From positions 1 to 34,058 of the forward strand of contig JAFGED010000257.1 of assembly GCA_016931785.1 (NCBI GenBank): 34,058 nt of DNA, read 5' to 3'. Source of the DNA: Anaerolineae bacterium (lineage in GTDB: Bacteria > Chloroflexota > Anaerolineae > B4-G1). This document shows positions 25,142 through 33,702 of the stretch, piece by piece. Position 1 is the stretch's first letter. The number at the start of each line of letters is the position of its first letter. The translations under genes were made by a program, and so were the position numbers. A model generated the notes under the pieces. The model was not told the origin of the DNA and ran no database searches. It saw only the letters and a program-made list of their open reading frames with translations.

Positions 25142-27805
25142 TCAGATCTCCGTCGCTAGCAACAGGCCCTCACTGACCCGCGTCAGCAGCACGGTGATGA
25201 ACTCCATCGGTTGTGAGGGGGCCACTTGGATCTTGGCGATAAAGCGTCCCTGATCGACGTCCTGCAGCGTGCTGACGCTAGCGTCGGTCACGACCCGGAA
25301 AGCCTGGTTGGGCGTCGCTCCGGCGAAAGCGCCTCGCTCGAACATAAAGCGCAGCAAGTTTTCCAGCATCACGCGCACACCCTCGCGAAAGTGCTCGTGA
25401 TTGCTGGCAAACACAAAATCCATCCCGCGGTCGAGCGCCACCTTGCACAGGAGGATCATCAGTCGGCGCACCGATATCTGCAGCAGCGATCGCTCGTCGC
25501 TCAAGGTGTGAGCACTCATAGCCCGAAAGTCGACCGGCTCCGACCGGATCAAGTTAAACTGCCGGTCGAACAGCTCCGCCCAATCGTCCGTGGGAAAGGC
25601 GGGCGTCAAACCCAGCACGTCCTGCAGCGGCACATTGGCCGGAGCGACCCACACCTGGCGCGCCCGCTCCCGGGCGGCGATCATGCCACAAACCGCGCCA
25701 TCGCACGGCACAGCCCGCAGCCCATCGGCGCTATCCTCGTCGGCCAGCCACAACCAGGGATGATAGACTGCCACGTAGCTCAGATCGGCGACGTCCTGAG
25801 CCTCGTCGATGGTCTTGCCCCAATCCGGCAGCCCCAATCTCTTGCGCAGGGCCTCCTGCCACGCGATGCACTGACGCTTCTCAGAGTGGAGGGGCAGCGT
25901 TAGGATACCCACCACGTCGCTGCGCGCCTGGCACAGATCGAGCACCGCGTGTTGGATCGCCAGAAGCGCGTCGTTCGAGAACGACGCCAAGGGCCGGAGC
26001 ACGGGCAGGTCAAGTTGGACCGTTTCCTCTGCGGGGGACAAAGTTCCCCCCTCGCCCGCCGCGAACCCTTCCGTCGCCTGATCACACGTGGTGAACGTGG
26101 GTTGCGGCGTAGGCGCTGGCGGTTGCGGCGCTGGCTCGACCGACGGCTTGACGTCGGCCAGTTCCCAGCGGCGGTGTACACTATCCGACACGCTCAACAG
26201 CGCCACCTCGTCCACGAACATCAGGCTGTGCATTCCGCGCAAACGCCTGTTCTGGATATAGTAGCGGTCGAACGCCGCCTGTTTGAGCGTCCGCGCACTC
26301 TCGCCGGCCGCCGGGTTGGCTGGGCTCGGTACCAGGTAACGGTCGACGAACAGAGTTGGGGCGAAAGCCTCCAGGCCATCGTCGCCCGAGTAACTCTCAG
26401 CCGGCCCGACGAAATCATCCCCCGTGACCACCGCCAGCATATCCAGCGGCAGGTAGACCAACCGATCAGCCGCATCCGGGTCCACGGGGGCCAGCAGACC
26501 GGCTAGGCCGGCGACGTCCAGTCGTCCGCTTTCAACCGCCTCGATGCGCGCGTCTCCTTGCGCTGCCCAGAACTGCCGAGCTGCCTGGGCCGCCTGCGTA
26601 TCCCTCACTGACGTGGTCGTCTCGGATCGAGCGGGCCGGCGCGCTCCATCAGCCGGCGGTCGATGGTACAGCGGGCTAGACTCCAGCAACGCGACCTCAC
26701 CCCAGAAGCGCGGGTGGCCAGCGTTGAAAGCCACCTCGCTGACGGTCAACCGCTGCCGATCCCCCTCCTGCACCAGCAGATCGAAGCGCAGGCGCTCAAC
26801 ACGCCATAGATTGGCCGCCGGTAAATCGGCAGCTGGCAGTTGAAGTGCGACCTTCGCGCCCACACTTACCCGCTGCATGGGCGGCGAAGTCAACCCGGGC
26901 GGCAAGGTTATCTCCGATAGCGACCGCTGCTCATCAACGGGGAACAGACACGCCGTGCCGTCGTTCAGCGCCAGATGCAGCACGTCGCCGCGCTGAATCC
27001 CGCTAGCGTCGCCGCCGGTCAGTTCGAGGTGCATCGCCCCCACACCGGAAAGCACCACACCAAAGACGTCAAGCGACTCCATGCCATCCAACGTCAGGAG
27101 AGACACCTGGTCTATCACCGGCGGCGGACTGGCCGAAACGGCGGTATTGAGGCGCCAAGCCCGTTCCGCGCTCACAGCGGCGTCCCCGGACGAGCGCTCG
27201 ACGCTGACGACCGGAAAGAGCCACTGCGCGCCGTCGACGAACGTCAGCCGCAGCAGGTCGCCCGGCAGGATGGCATCTGGCGCGCTGCCCGTCTGCCACG
27301 CCAGGCGGCGGGCACCCTGCACCTGGAACGCCTCCGGCGGCAAGGGCGTACTCCGCAGGCGCACGCCCAGGCGCAGCCGGGCCGCCCACCCGCCGACCGA
27401 GGAGGCAAAGAGAGCAGCTAGGCTGGCGCTGCTTGACCCACTCAGCGCGACGACGCCGGGGACGCGCAAGCGCGCCGCCGTCGCCCCCTCACCCGCCACA
27501 CGAACAACGTAGCAGCGCCGCCCGCCGTTTGCAAAGAACCCGGCCACGGCCCGCGGCAGGTTGGCATAGACCAACTGCCCGCCGGGCCCCCGGGCCAAGG
27601 GCAGCTCTCCGCCAAACACGGCCCGGTACATGCTAAGGTCATCCACCGGCACAGGCAGATGCAGCGGGCCGCGCTCGGCGAACCCGACGAAAGCGGCCAC
27701 GTCAAGCGGCGGCAGATCCAGGCCGGCCGGTCGCACCGGCGGGAGAAAATATACCCCCGGCAGGCGCAGGTCTGGGGCGGCGCGCATCAGGCGTGATGCA
27801 CCCAT
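25142..27805 (-). CDS. Tail sheath protein, enlarged paralog (sheath 2)
   Basis: 887 aa; N-terminal LRLPGVYFLPPVRPAGLDLPPLDVAAFVGFAERGPL...FFANGGRRCYVVRV; C-terminal ISVRRLMILLCKVALDRGMDFVFASNHEHFREGVRVMLENLLRFMFERGAFAGATPNQAFRVVTD. Confidence 0.88.
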   Translation of the reverse strand: MGASRLMRAAPDLRLPGVYFLPPVRPAGLDLPPLDVAAFVGFAERGPLHLPVPVDDLSMYRAVFGGELPLARGPGGQLVYANLPRAVAGFFANGGRRCYVVRVAGEGATAARLRVPGVVALSGSSSASLAALFASSVGGWAARLRLGVRLRSTPLPPEAFQVQGARRLAWQTGSAPDAILPGDLLRLTFVDGAQWLFPVVSVERSSGDAAVSAERAWRLNTAVSASPPPVIDQVSLLTLDGMESLDVFGVVLSGVGAMHLELTGGDASGIQRGDVLHLALNDGTACLFPVDEQRSLSEITLPPGLTSPPMQRVSVGAKVALQLPAADLPAANLWRVERLRFDLLVQEGDRQRLTVSEVAFNAGHPRFWGEVALLESSPLYHRPPADGARRPARSETTTSVRDTQAAQAARQFWAAQGDARIEAVESGRLDVAGLAGLLAPVDPDAADRLVYLPLDMLAVVTGDDFVGPAESYSGDDGLEAFAPTLFVDRYLVPSPANPAAGESARTLKQAAFDRYYIQNRRLRGMHSLMFVDEVALLSVSDSVHRRWELADVKPSVEPAPQPPAPTPQPTFTTCDQATEGFAAGEGGTLSPAEETVQLDLPVLRPLASFSNDALLAIQHAVLDLCQARSDVVGILTLPLHSEKRQCIAWQEALRKRLGLPDWGKTIDEAQDVADLSYVAVYHPWLWLADEDSADGLRAVPCDGAVCGMIAARERARQVWVAPANVPLQDVLGLTPAFPTDDWAELFDRQFNLIRSEPVDFRAMSAHTLSDERSLLQISVRRLMILLCKVALDRGMDFVFASNHEHFREGVRVMLENLLRFMFERGAFAGATPNQAFRVVTDASVSTLQDVDQGRFIAKIQVAPSQPMEFITVLLTRVSEGLLLATEI

Positions 27806-27810
27806 CGCGC

Positions 27811-28269
27811 CTACTCGACTTCGACCTTCTCACACGCCAGTTGCAGTTCCTCGATGGCTACGTCAGTCCCCCCCTTTGCATTGAACGTCGGGGGCGTGTA
27901 CTTCATCGGCCAGGCATTGGTCAGCATCCAGGTCATCACCGGCTGCTGCCCCGCCTCATCCATAAGCTCGATCGTCACCTGACAGCGCGCACTCTGGTCG
28001 CCTCCGGCGATCTCTTTGATCCAATCAAAGAAAGCCGTCTCGCCGATTATGCCGCGTTTGAGCGTGACGTCGGTAGCCTTGGGCATACCGTACATCTTGC
28101 GCACGTAATTCTCTTTTTCGTTACCGTTACGATACTCGGCGACGGCGACTTCCATACCCAGGCCACTGATCTCCTGGAATCCAGCCTGCACCGAGCCCGC
28201 GTCGCCAAAGCGGTCGACGGTGAGACGAAAGTTAAACGCACCATAGGGATTGTCGCGTGGGACTGCCAT
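27811..28269 (-). CDS. Phage tail tube protein (gp19/Hcp-like; tube paralog 1)
   Basis: 152 aa; NPYGAFNFRLTVDRFGDAGSVQAGFQEISGLGMEVAVAEYRNGNEKENYVRKMYGMPKATDVTLKRGIIG. Confidence 0.92.
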   Translation of the reverse strand: MAVPRDNPYGAFNFRLTVDRFGDAGSVQAGFQEISGLGMEVAVAEYRNGNEKENYVRKMYGMPKATDVTLKRGIIGETAFFDWIKEIAGGDQSARCQVTIELMDEAGQQPVMTWMLTNAWPMKYTPPTFNAKGGTDVAIEELQLACEKVEVE

Positions 28270-28288
28270 TTTACCTCCTTGTTCTAGG

Positions 28289-30229
28289 TCAACTCTTGCT
28301 GTCCGCCGTGAACTGACCGATGCGGAAGATCACGAACTCGGCCGGTTTGACTGGAGCGACGCCGATCAGGCACACCAGGCGGCCATTATCCAGGTCGTTC
28401 TGGGTCATAGTCGAACGATCGCAGCGCACAAAGAAAGCCTCTTCGGGGCTAGCTCCCATCAGCGCACCGTTGCGCCACTCGTTGAGCAGGAAATCCTCGA
28501 CCGTGCGACGTATGTTGGCCCACAGTGGCTCGTTGTTGTTCTCGAATACGGCCCACTGGGTACCCCGGTCGATCGAGTGCTCTAGGTAAGCAAAGTAGCG
28601 ACGCACGCTAAAGTACTTCCACTCTGGATCGGAGCTGATCGTGCGCGCGCCCCACAGCCGGTACCCACGTCCCTCGAAGAAACGAAAGCAGTTGATACCC
28701 TGCGGGTTGAGCACGTCCTGTTGGGCCTTGTTAAGCAGCGTCTCAAAGCCGATGGCCCCTAGCACCACCTCGTTGGCCGGTGCCTTGAACACACCGTGCT
28801 GTACGTCTGTGCGGGCGCAGATGCCGGTGACGAAACCGCTGGGCACGACGAAAATCTCCTTGACGCCGTTTGGATCCAGCGGATCGAGGACCTTGACCCA
28901 CGGATAGTACAACGCCGCGTGCGTCGAGTCGAACTGCCCACGAAAGTCTTGCACCTCGGATACCACCATGTCGTCGGGTGAGTCAAGAACGGCCACGCGG
29001 TAGCGCATGCGTTGCTCGCAGTGGATCAGCAGGTGCTGGACGATCTGGCTCCAGCGGCGGCTGTTGCCCGCCGTACTGATCAGGGACGATCTCCGTGAGA
29101 ACCCGGGGGCCGCGACCATGGATATCTCTTCCACATCGGTAAAGGTCTCCAAGCCGATGCTGGGCTGCACCTGGCCCGTCGAGGTATCCCTCCGGCCCGC
29201 GCGTCCCTTGTAGGATTCGGCCGTAGGCAATTTGCCGTCGCTGCCCTGAGTCAGCGTGTAGGAGATCCCTAGGTCCGTGGGACGGGGACGCTCGGTGGGA
29301 GGCGAGAGGGTCGCCAGCTCGTCATCGGTGTAGAGATCGAGGCTCACGGCGTTGAGGACCGACTGCCCCAACAGCAGCTCGGCCAGTGTGGCCCCCGATG
29401 TGATCGCGCTCACAGGCTCGATGGCAAACGGGATCGTCAATGCATAGCGGCGCGATTCGGGAACGCGGGTGAACAGGTCCAGCAGCGCGTTGCGGTTCTC
29501 TGGATGGGGGGAAAGATTATCCCACACCACCTCCTCCTCAAACCGTCCCGGCTTGAGGACACCGACGCTGATGTTGAGCAAGTACACGCGGTGCTGGGTC
29601 GGATCAAGATCGGTCAGGCGAACCAAGCCGGGCGTGGCGTTGTCGAAAGCAATACTATCGCCATCCTTGACCACGTCGTACAGCCCTTCCTGCGGCGTGC
29701 CAGACCCGGTGACATCCTTGATGAAGACGACATCGTGCTCACGCACACTACTGACCTGCGCGGTTCCCGATGAGATTCCCTCGCTCAGCAGGTTGGTGCT
29801 CGTCCGCGCCGCAAACGTGATGCGCATCTCCCCGGCCTCTCCGGGAAAGCGCGCGCGCAGCACAAGGTCCACCGGAGAACCGATGGACAGGCTGGCCTTG
29901 CCGCTGTCGGAATCGCTGGGGGTGTCCGGCTCGTAGACGCGCGTGACGTACAGCTTGCTGCCGCCGTTATCAAAGAACGCACGTACCGCGTGAGCCATGT
30001 AATTATCCTGCTCTTCAGTGATGCTGGTATCGTTGAACACCAGCCGGTCGATTCCTCCATAGATGCGAGAGAAATCGGCGTAGCTGGTCAAGAGCTCGGG
30101 TTCGTCTCCCACGGGGCCAAAACGCGTCGGCCCGATAAAGCCGGCGACGCTGGTACTGACCCCTTCGATTGACTTGGCACGAAAGCTAACTTCTTCGACA
30201 TACACTCCTGGCGCGAGATATTCAGGCAT
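28289..30229 (-). CDS. Tail sheath protein (sheath 1, Pvc2/Afp2-like)
   Basis: 646 aa; MPEYLAPGVYVEEVSFRAKSIEGVSTSVAGFIGPTRFGP...AFFDNGGSKLYVTRVY; C-terminal sheath signature FFEGRGYRLWGARTISSDPEWKYFSVRRYFAYLEHSIDRGTQWAVFENNNEPLW. Confidence 0.95.
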   Translation of the reverse strand: MPEYLAPGVYVEEVSFRAKSIEGVSTSVAGFIGPTRFGPVGDEPELLTSYADFSRIYGGIDRLVFNDTSITEEQDNYMAHAVRAFFDNGGSKLYVTRVYEPDTPSDSDSGKASLSIGSPVDLVLRARFPGEAGEMRITFAARTSTNLLSEGISSGTAQVSSVREHDVVFIKDVTGSGTPQEGLYDVVKDGDSIAFDNATPGLVRLTDLDPTQHRVYLLNISVGVLKPGRFEEEVVWDNLSPHPENRNALLDLFTRVPESRRYALTIPFAIEPVSAITSGATLAELLLGQSVLNAVSLDLYTDDELATLSPPTERPRPTDLGISYTLTQGSDGKLPTAESYKGRAGRRDTSTGQVQPSIGLETFTDVEEISMVAAPGFSRRSSLISTAGNSRRWSQIVQHLLIHCEQRMRYRVAVLDSPDDMVVSEVQDFRGQFDSTHAALYYPWVKVLDPLDPNGVKEIFVVPSGFVTGICARTDVQHGVFKAPANEVVLGAIGFETLLNKAQQDVLNPQGINCFRFFEGRGYRLWGARTISSDPEWKYFSVRRYFAYLEHSIDRGTQWAVFENNNEPLWANIRRTVEDFLLNEWRNGALMGASPEEAFFVRCDRSTMTQNDLDNGRLVCLIGVAPVKPAEFVIFRIGQFTADSKS

Positions 30230-30249
30230 GGATATACCTCCTTAAAAAA

Positions 30250-31152
30250 CTATGGCGGCGACGCGGCCGGACTGACCAACAAAGTCGATCCGCCGTCGGT
30301 CCGCATCACCAATTCGCGTCCAAAAATCAACTCAGCCGACATCTGGCTGACTGGTTGTCCGGGTTGTGTAACTGCCGTAGACCACAAACTTCCCGGCGAC
30401 TGATCAAACACGCTGCGCAGATCTGGGATCTGGAACCCGTTTGAAAAAGATAGAGCCGCCGGATCGTATCGAACGCGGACGTTCAAATTCCAGGCTTGCT
30501 GAGGAGGCGCTGTAGGAAGTGCAACAGGTGAGGTCAGCCCTGTCGCAATCGTGAACGTCGGATAGGGGAACAGCACGGCCACGGCACCTCGTTCGTCCGC
30601 TACGCCATACCACGCCCCGCCGCCCACCACCTCGACCTCCAATACTGCGTGCGCCGCTGGCCTCCGCACGGCCGCGTCCACCCGCTCGACCAACTGGGCC
30701 CGTACCACGGCCAGAGAAGGTGCGCTGAGACGCGTCGGAGCGGAGAACAGGTAGAAACCGGGCAGGCCATCGCCGGGCGGCGAAAGCGGTGAATGCGTGG
30801 GATACACACCGTAATGGGGCAAATCCGCGCCAAAGACTATGGACAGAAAGCGTCGCCGCTCGTCAAACACCTGGATGATGAACCGAGCCGCGACAGGCGG
30901 GCTGGCATCAGGAAAACCGTCATCGGGATACTCTACGTCGTGTAGACCAGGCAGTCCGCGAAAGGCGTAAACGCCGGACAGAGTGCGGAAGGCGCAGGTG
31001 CCATTGCGATGCGTCCCCTCAGGGTAAGCAGTGACAATCAAGCCATCCTTCACCTGGGCATCCTGTACCGGATCCCAGAAGCGAATACCCAGGGGGGTAA
31101 AGATCGTCACCCGATCGAGCGCGTTCGACGACTCGAGTATTTGTTCGATCAA
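30250..31152 (-). CDS. eCIS-associated hypothetical protein
   Basis: 300 aa ORF between the DUF4255 gene and sheath; no confident domain. FRTLSGVYAFRGLPGLHD and EVEVVGGGAWYGVADERGAVAVLFPYP suggest carboxypeptidase-regulatory/beta-sandwich-like segments. Confidence 0.6.
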   Translation of the reverse strand: MIEQILESSNALDRVTIFTPLGIRFWDPVQDAQVKDGLIVTAYPEGTHRNGTCAFRTLSGVYAFRGLPGLHDVEYPDDGFPDASPPVAARFIIQVFDERRRFLSIVFGADLPHYGVYPTHSPLSPPGDGLPGFYLFSAPTRLSAPSLAVVRAQLVERVDAAVRRPAAHAVLEVEVVGGGAWYGVADERGAVAVLFPYPTFTIATGLTSPVALPTAPPQQAWNLNVRVRYDPAALSFSNGFQIPDLRSVFDQSPGSLWSTAVTQPGQPVSQMSAELIFGRELVMRTDGGSTLLVSPAASPP

Positions 31153-31179
31153 GTTCGTGGTTCCCTCATCAACGTCCGA

Positions 31180-31773
31180 TTATGGATTCCCCAACTCCCA
31201 GATATCGAGCGTACGCTCCTGGATCGCCTCTCCCTCCGCCAGCAAGTGTTCGGATTCGATCTTGACGTAACGGGCAACGTAGGGCACCGAAATCTGATAC
31301 GCGTTGTTGCCGATCACTTCCCAAATGCGAAACAGTTCTTCGGTCGTGAGTTGTGTCAGACCGACCTCCACCGTCTCGTCAGGGTGAAAGACGTTGGACA
31401 CGCTCTTGTTCAACAAGCCGGCCGGGAAAACGGGGGTATCCTCCAAAACCCGCATCATCCAGCCAGCAATGGTGTGCTGCAGAGACGCATCTTTGCCCCA
31501 AGCAGTGAGCAGAAAGTGCATGTCAAGTGGTAGCTGTGTTCGGTGCCGCTCACCATTTAGGCTAACGCGCCCTTTGGGGGTGCGGTGAGTATCGTTCGCA
31601 TAGATGCGATATAGAAAGAGAGACACACCCGCATCCATCGGTTGTTCGAAATCCTTGGCCAGATAGACCTTGAACTCGAGCTGGTTGCCATCAAATTTGG
31701 CCGGCGTATACTGGCTCTCCAGCAAGTAGACGACGGCCTCGGTGACGGCGGCGACGGCGCGATAACTGGCCAT
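31180..31773 (-). CDS. DUF4255 family tail terminator-like protein (Pvc16-like)
   Basis: 197 aa; AVAAVTEAVVYLLE...VSLFLYRIYANDTHRT...LPLDMHFLLTAWGKDASLQHTIAGWMMRVLEDTPVFPAGLLN is typical of Pvc16_N/DUF4255. Confidence 0.88.
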   Translation of the reverse strand: MASYRAVAAVTEAVVYLLESQYTPAKFDGNQLEFKVYLAKDFEQPMDAGVSLFLYRIYANDTHRTPKGRVSLNGERHRTQLPLDMHFLLTAWGKDASLQHTIAGWMMRVLEDTPVFPAGLLNKSVSNVFHPDETVEVGLTQLTTEELFRIWEVIGNNAYQISVPYVARYVKIESEHLLAEGEAIQERTLDIWELGNP

Positions 31774-31782
31774 GAACCTTTC

Positions 31783-32121
31783 TCAAACCTCTCTTTCCCT
31801 ATCTCGCCGACGTAAGTACCACTTGATGGCATCGAGATGCGCGCGCACCAACTGTCGCCACGATATCGGTCGGTCGAGTGAAACACCGGTGTACGCAGCG
31901 ATAATGGTCGGCAGTTGGGCAAGTCGATGGAAAGGTGTTCTACGCCCACTCTGAACGTGCTCCACCCAACCCCGGTATTCGGGATCGGGCAGCCGCTTTT
32001 GCCTCCAGATGCGCACAATGAAGGAATAGACCAACATCTCCATCTCCTCACCTTCCGCCGGGAGGCTTTCCACGGAATTGTGCTGCGTCGTAGACTCAGC
32101 CGCCAAGAATATCCTGTTCAA
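31783..32121 (-). CDS. Small conserved hypothetical, first gene of the eCIS transcription unit
   Basis: 112 aa from TTG; in-frame ATGs at 32043 and 32037 (M-E-M-LVYSFIVRIWRQKRLPDPEYRGWVEHVQSGRRTPF) may be the true start, preceded by a GGTGAGGAG Shine-Dalgarno-like tract. Confidence 0.6.
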   Translation of the reverse strand: MNRIFLAAESTTQHNSVESLPAEGEEMEMLVYSFIVRIWRQKRLPDPEYRGWVEHVQSGRRTPFHRLAQLPTIIAAYTGVSLDRPISWRQLVRAHLDAIKWYLRRRDREREV

Positions 32122-32190
32122 AATGACCTCTGGGTGAGTAGGCCAGCCTTCGTGTCAACGAATCACAATCCGACTCTATTAAACACCCAC

Positions 32191-32234
32191 ACGATCACAC
32201 GCCCATCACAAGCCCATCACAAACGCATCACAAG
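32191..32234 (-). promoter_or_regulatory. Four direct repeats with exact 11-bp periodicity (core TGTGAT), candidate SARP operator, with -10-like TTTAAT at 32083-32078 offset (see evidence)
   Basis: Minus strand: CTTGTGATGCG|TTTGTGATGGG|CTTGTGATGGG|CGTGTGATCGT. ATCACA cores on the + strand start at 32194, 32205, 32216 and 32227. A TTTAAT hexamer occupies 32178-32183 (minus strand), 10 nt downstream of the last core; this coordinate supersedes the one in the call text. Confidence 0.6.
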
Positions 32235-32287
32235 TGGACCTCCTGGCGCTAAACCGAACCAAAAAAGCGTCCAGTCGCAGAAACGAA

Positions 32288-32318
32288 AAAGCCACAGCCT
32301 GCGATAGGCTGTGGCTTT
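32288..32318 (-). terminator. Intrinsic terminator of the regulator gene
   Basis: Perfect 13-bp stem AAAGCCACAGCCT-GCGAT-AGGCTGTGGCTTT; on the minus strand the stem runs into TTTTTCG, ~30 nt after the 32350 stop. Confidence 0.85.
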
Positions 32319-32349
32319 AAGAAGCAAATACAGCTTACACGGAGACGCA

Positions 32350-33300
32350 TCAGTTCCTGGGCAAGTCTACTTCACTTTCCAGGAACGACGCCCCACCCCC
32401 AACTATCTCAGGTCCATCAACCAGTTCATCAACTGCCCGCCTGAGATTCTGCCAAGTAGATTCCATTAGATCAAGCGTGCGACGAAACTGAAGCAGATTG
32501 GCCTGCAAGGAGACCTGGCAACCCTCTTCAGCATCGTGCACAGGGAAGGTTTCGTGACTCGCTCGAATCTGTCGATACAGCAACCAGGTCTCGGCCATTG
32601 GCTCGATCTGCAAATCCTGCTGCAATATCTCCCGGCAACGATGGAACTGCCTCAACGCCGCGGGACGCTTCCCGGCAGCGACGTAGCATCGCATGAGTTC
32701 GCGATGAACGTCCTCCTGCAATGAATCAATATCCAACAAACGTCGGCCGTAGGAAACGGCCTTTTCAAACGCCCCTTCCAACCGATATTGACACTGCAAT
32801 CGCTTGAGTGCCCGCAGGAGTAGAAGCTGCAGGCGCTCCCGCTCGATCAAGCACCAATCATCGTAGCACCCATCCATAAAGTCTCCTTTATACAGTGCCA
32901 CAGCTTCTTCCAAGGCCTTGAGGCGAACGCCGTCACAAGGGAGTGATCCCTCTAACCCACAAGCCGCCCGCTGTGCAAAGACATTTGCGTCGAACCAATA
33001 TGGCACATGCACATTAAACCCCAACAGGTTGCGATCACGTATTAAATAGGATGGAGATGCCGAGTGAGGATCCACAATGGTCTCGCGCAGGCGCCACAAA
33101 GCGGTGGCCAAACACCCACGGGCCTTTCTATGCGAGCGCATGGGCCAAAGCCACTCTGCAATCCGCTCGCGCTCAAGCATCTGCCCGGCGTGCAAGAGCA
33201 GCAAAACAAAAAGGTCCCGTGACTTTCTCGTCGGAAACCGAAGAGATTCGCCACGGGAAATAACCACAGATCCCAGTGTGTAAACACAAAGGTTGTTCAT
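32350..33300 (-). CDS. SARP/BTAD-family transcriptional regulator
   Basis: 316 aa; LCVYTLGSVVISRGESLRFPTRKSRDLFVLLLLHAGQMLERERIAEWLWPMRSHRKARGCLATALWRLRETI (winged-helix) then BTAD TPR region (KALEEAVALYKGDFMDGCYDDWCLIERERLQLLLLRALKRL...). Confidence 0.87.
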   Translation of the reverse strand: MNNLCVYTLGSVVISRGESLRFPTRKSRDLFVLLLLHAGQMLERERIAEWLWPMRSHRKARGCLATALWRLRETIVDPHSASPSYLIRDRNLLGFNVHVPYWFDANVFAQRAACGLEGSLPCDGVRLKALEEAVALYKGDFMDGCYDDWCLIERERLQLLLLRALKRLQCQYRLEGAFEKAVSYGRRLLDIDSLQEDVHRELMRCYVAAGKRPAALRQFHRCREILQQDLQIEPMAETWLLYRQIRASHETFPVHDAEEGCQVSLQANLLQFRRTLDLMESTWQNLRRAVDELVDGPEIVGGGASFLESEVDLPRN

Positions 33301-33557
33301 GCCCCCCCCCTCAAGAGATCAAGACCTGCGATACCCCGCCCAAGTGAAGCTCCCCGGCGCAAAGCACCAGGGCTACCGGGAAGTCTCCCATTCCGGGAGA
33401 TTCCGGGCAGTTACCTGCCTAGAGGAAAAGCCTACGCGAACTTCGCTCGCACGCAGGCACCGCCTCCAAATCCCCTTGGATTGCGCCTCATCCCCACCGC
33501 AATGCGGCTCTCTGTCTTTTCCCCATAAACCCACTCTACCGCACTATTTGATATTAT

Positions 33558-33702
33558 GTAACTACTCAGCCTTACTTCGCAGCCGCCTTCAGCATCCGAA
33601 GAGAAGGCGGGGGTTTCGAGAGCGGCTTCGCCGCTCTCGAACCCCCCATCTTTCCTTTTCGGCGCGATGGGCTCGCCTCAGGCGAATAGCCTGAGTAGTT
33701 AC
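33558..33702. mobile_element. MITE-like non-autonomous element, 145 bp, perfect 12-bp TIR GTAACTACTCAG and 8-bp TSD GATATTAT
   Basis: Left end GTAACTACTCAG 33558-33569; right end CTGAGTAGTTAC 33691-33702; GATATTAT at 33550-33557 and 33703-33710. Confidence 0.82.

Noticed and set aside
31557-32051. - strand 164 aa ORF overlapping the DUF4255 and leader genes
   Set aside because: Overlaps two better-supported ORFs in other frames; Ser/Arg/Cys-rich shadow composition.
32191-32234. Possible CRISPR or minisatellite reading of the 11-bp repeats
   Set aside because: Units are too short with no spacers; exact helical-turn spacing next to a SARP gene fits an operator better.
33384-33400. TCTCCC-ATTCC-GGGAGA mini-hairpin
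   Set aside because: Short stem in GC-rich DNA, no T-run or context; too weak to call.
33293-33694. + strand 133 aa ORF upstream of the regulator
   Set aside because: Runs through the MITE-like element and its hairpin; no conserved features.
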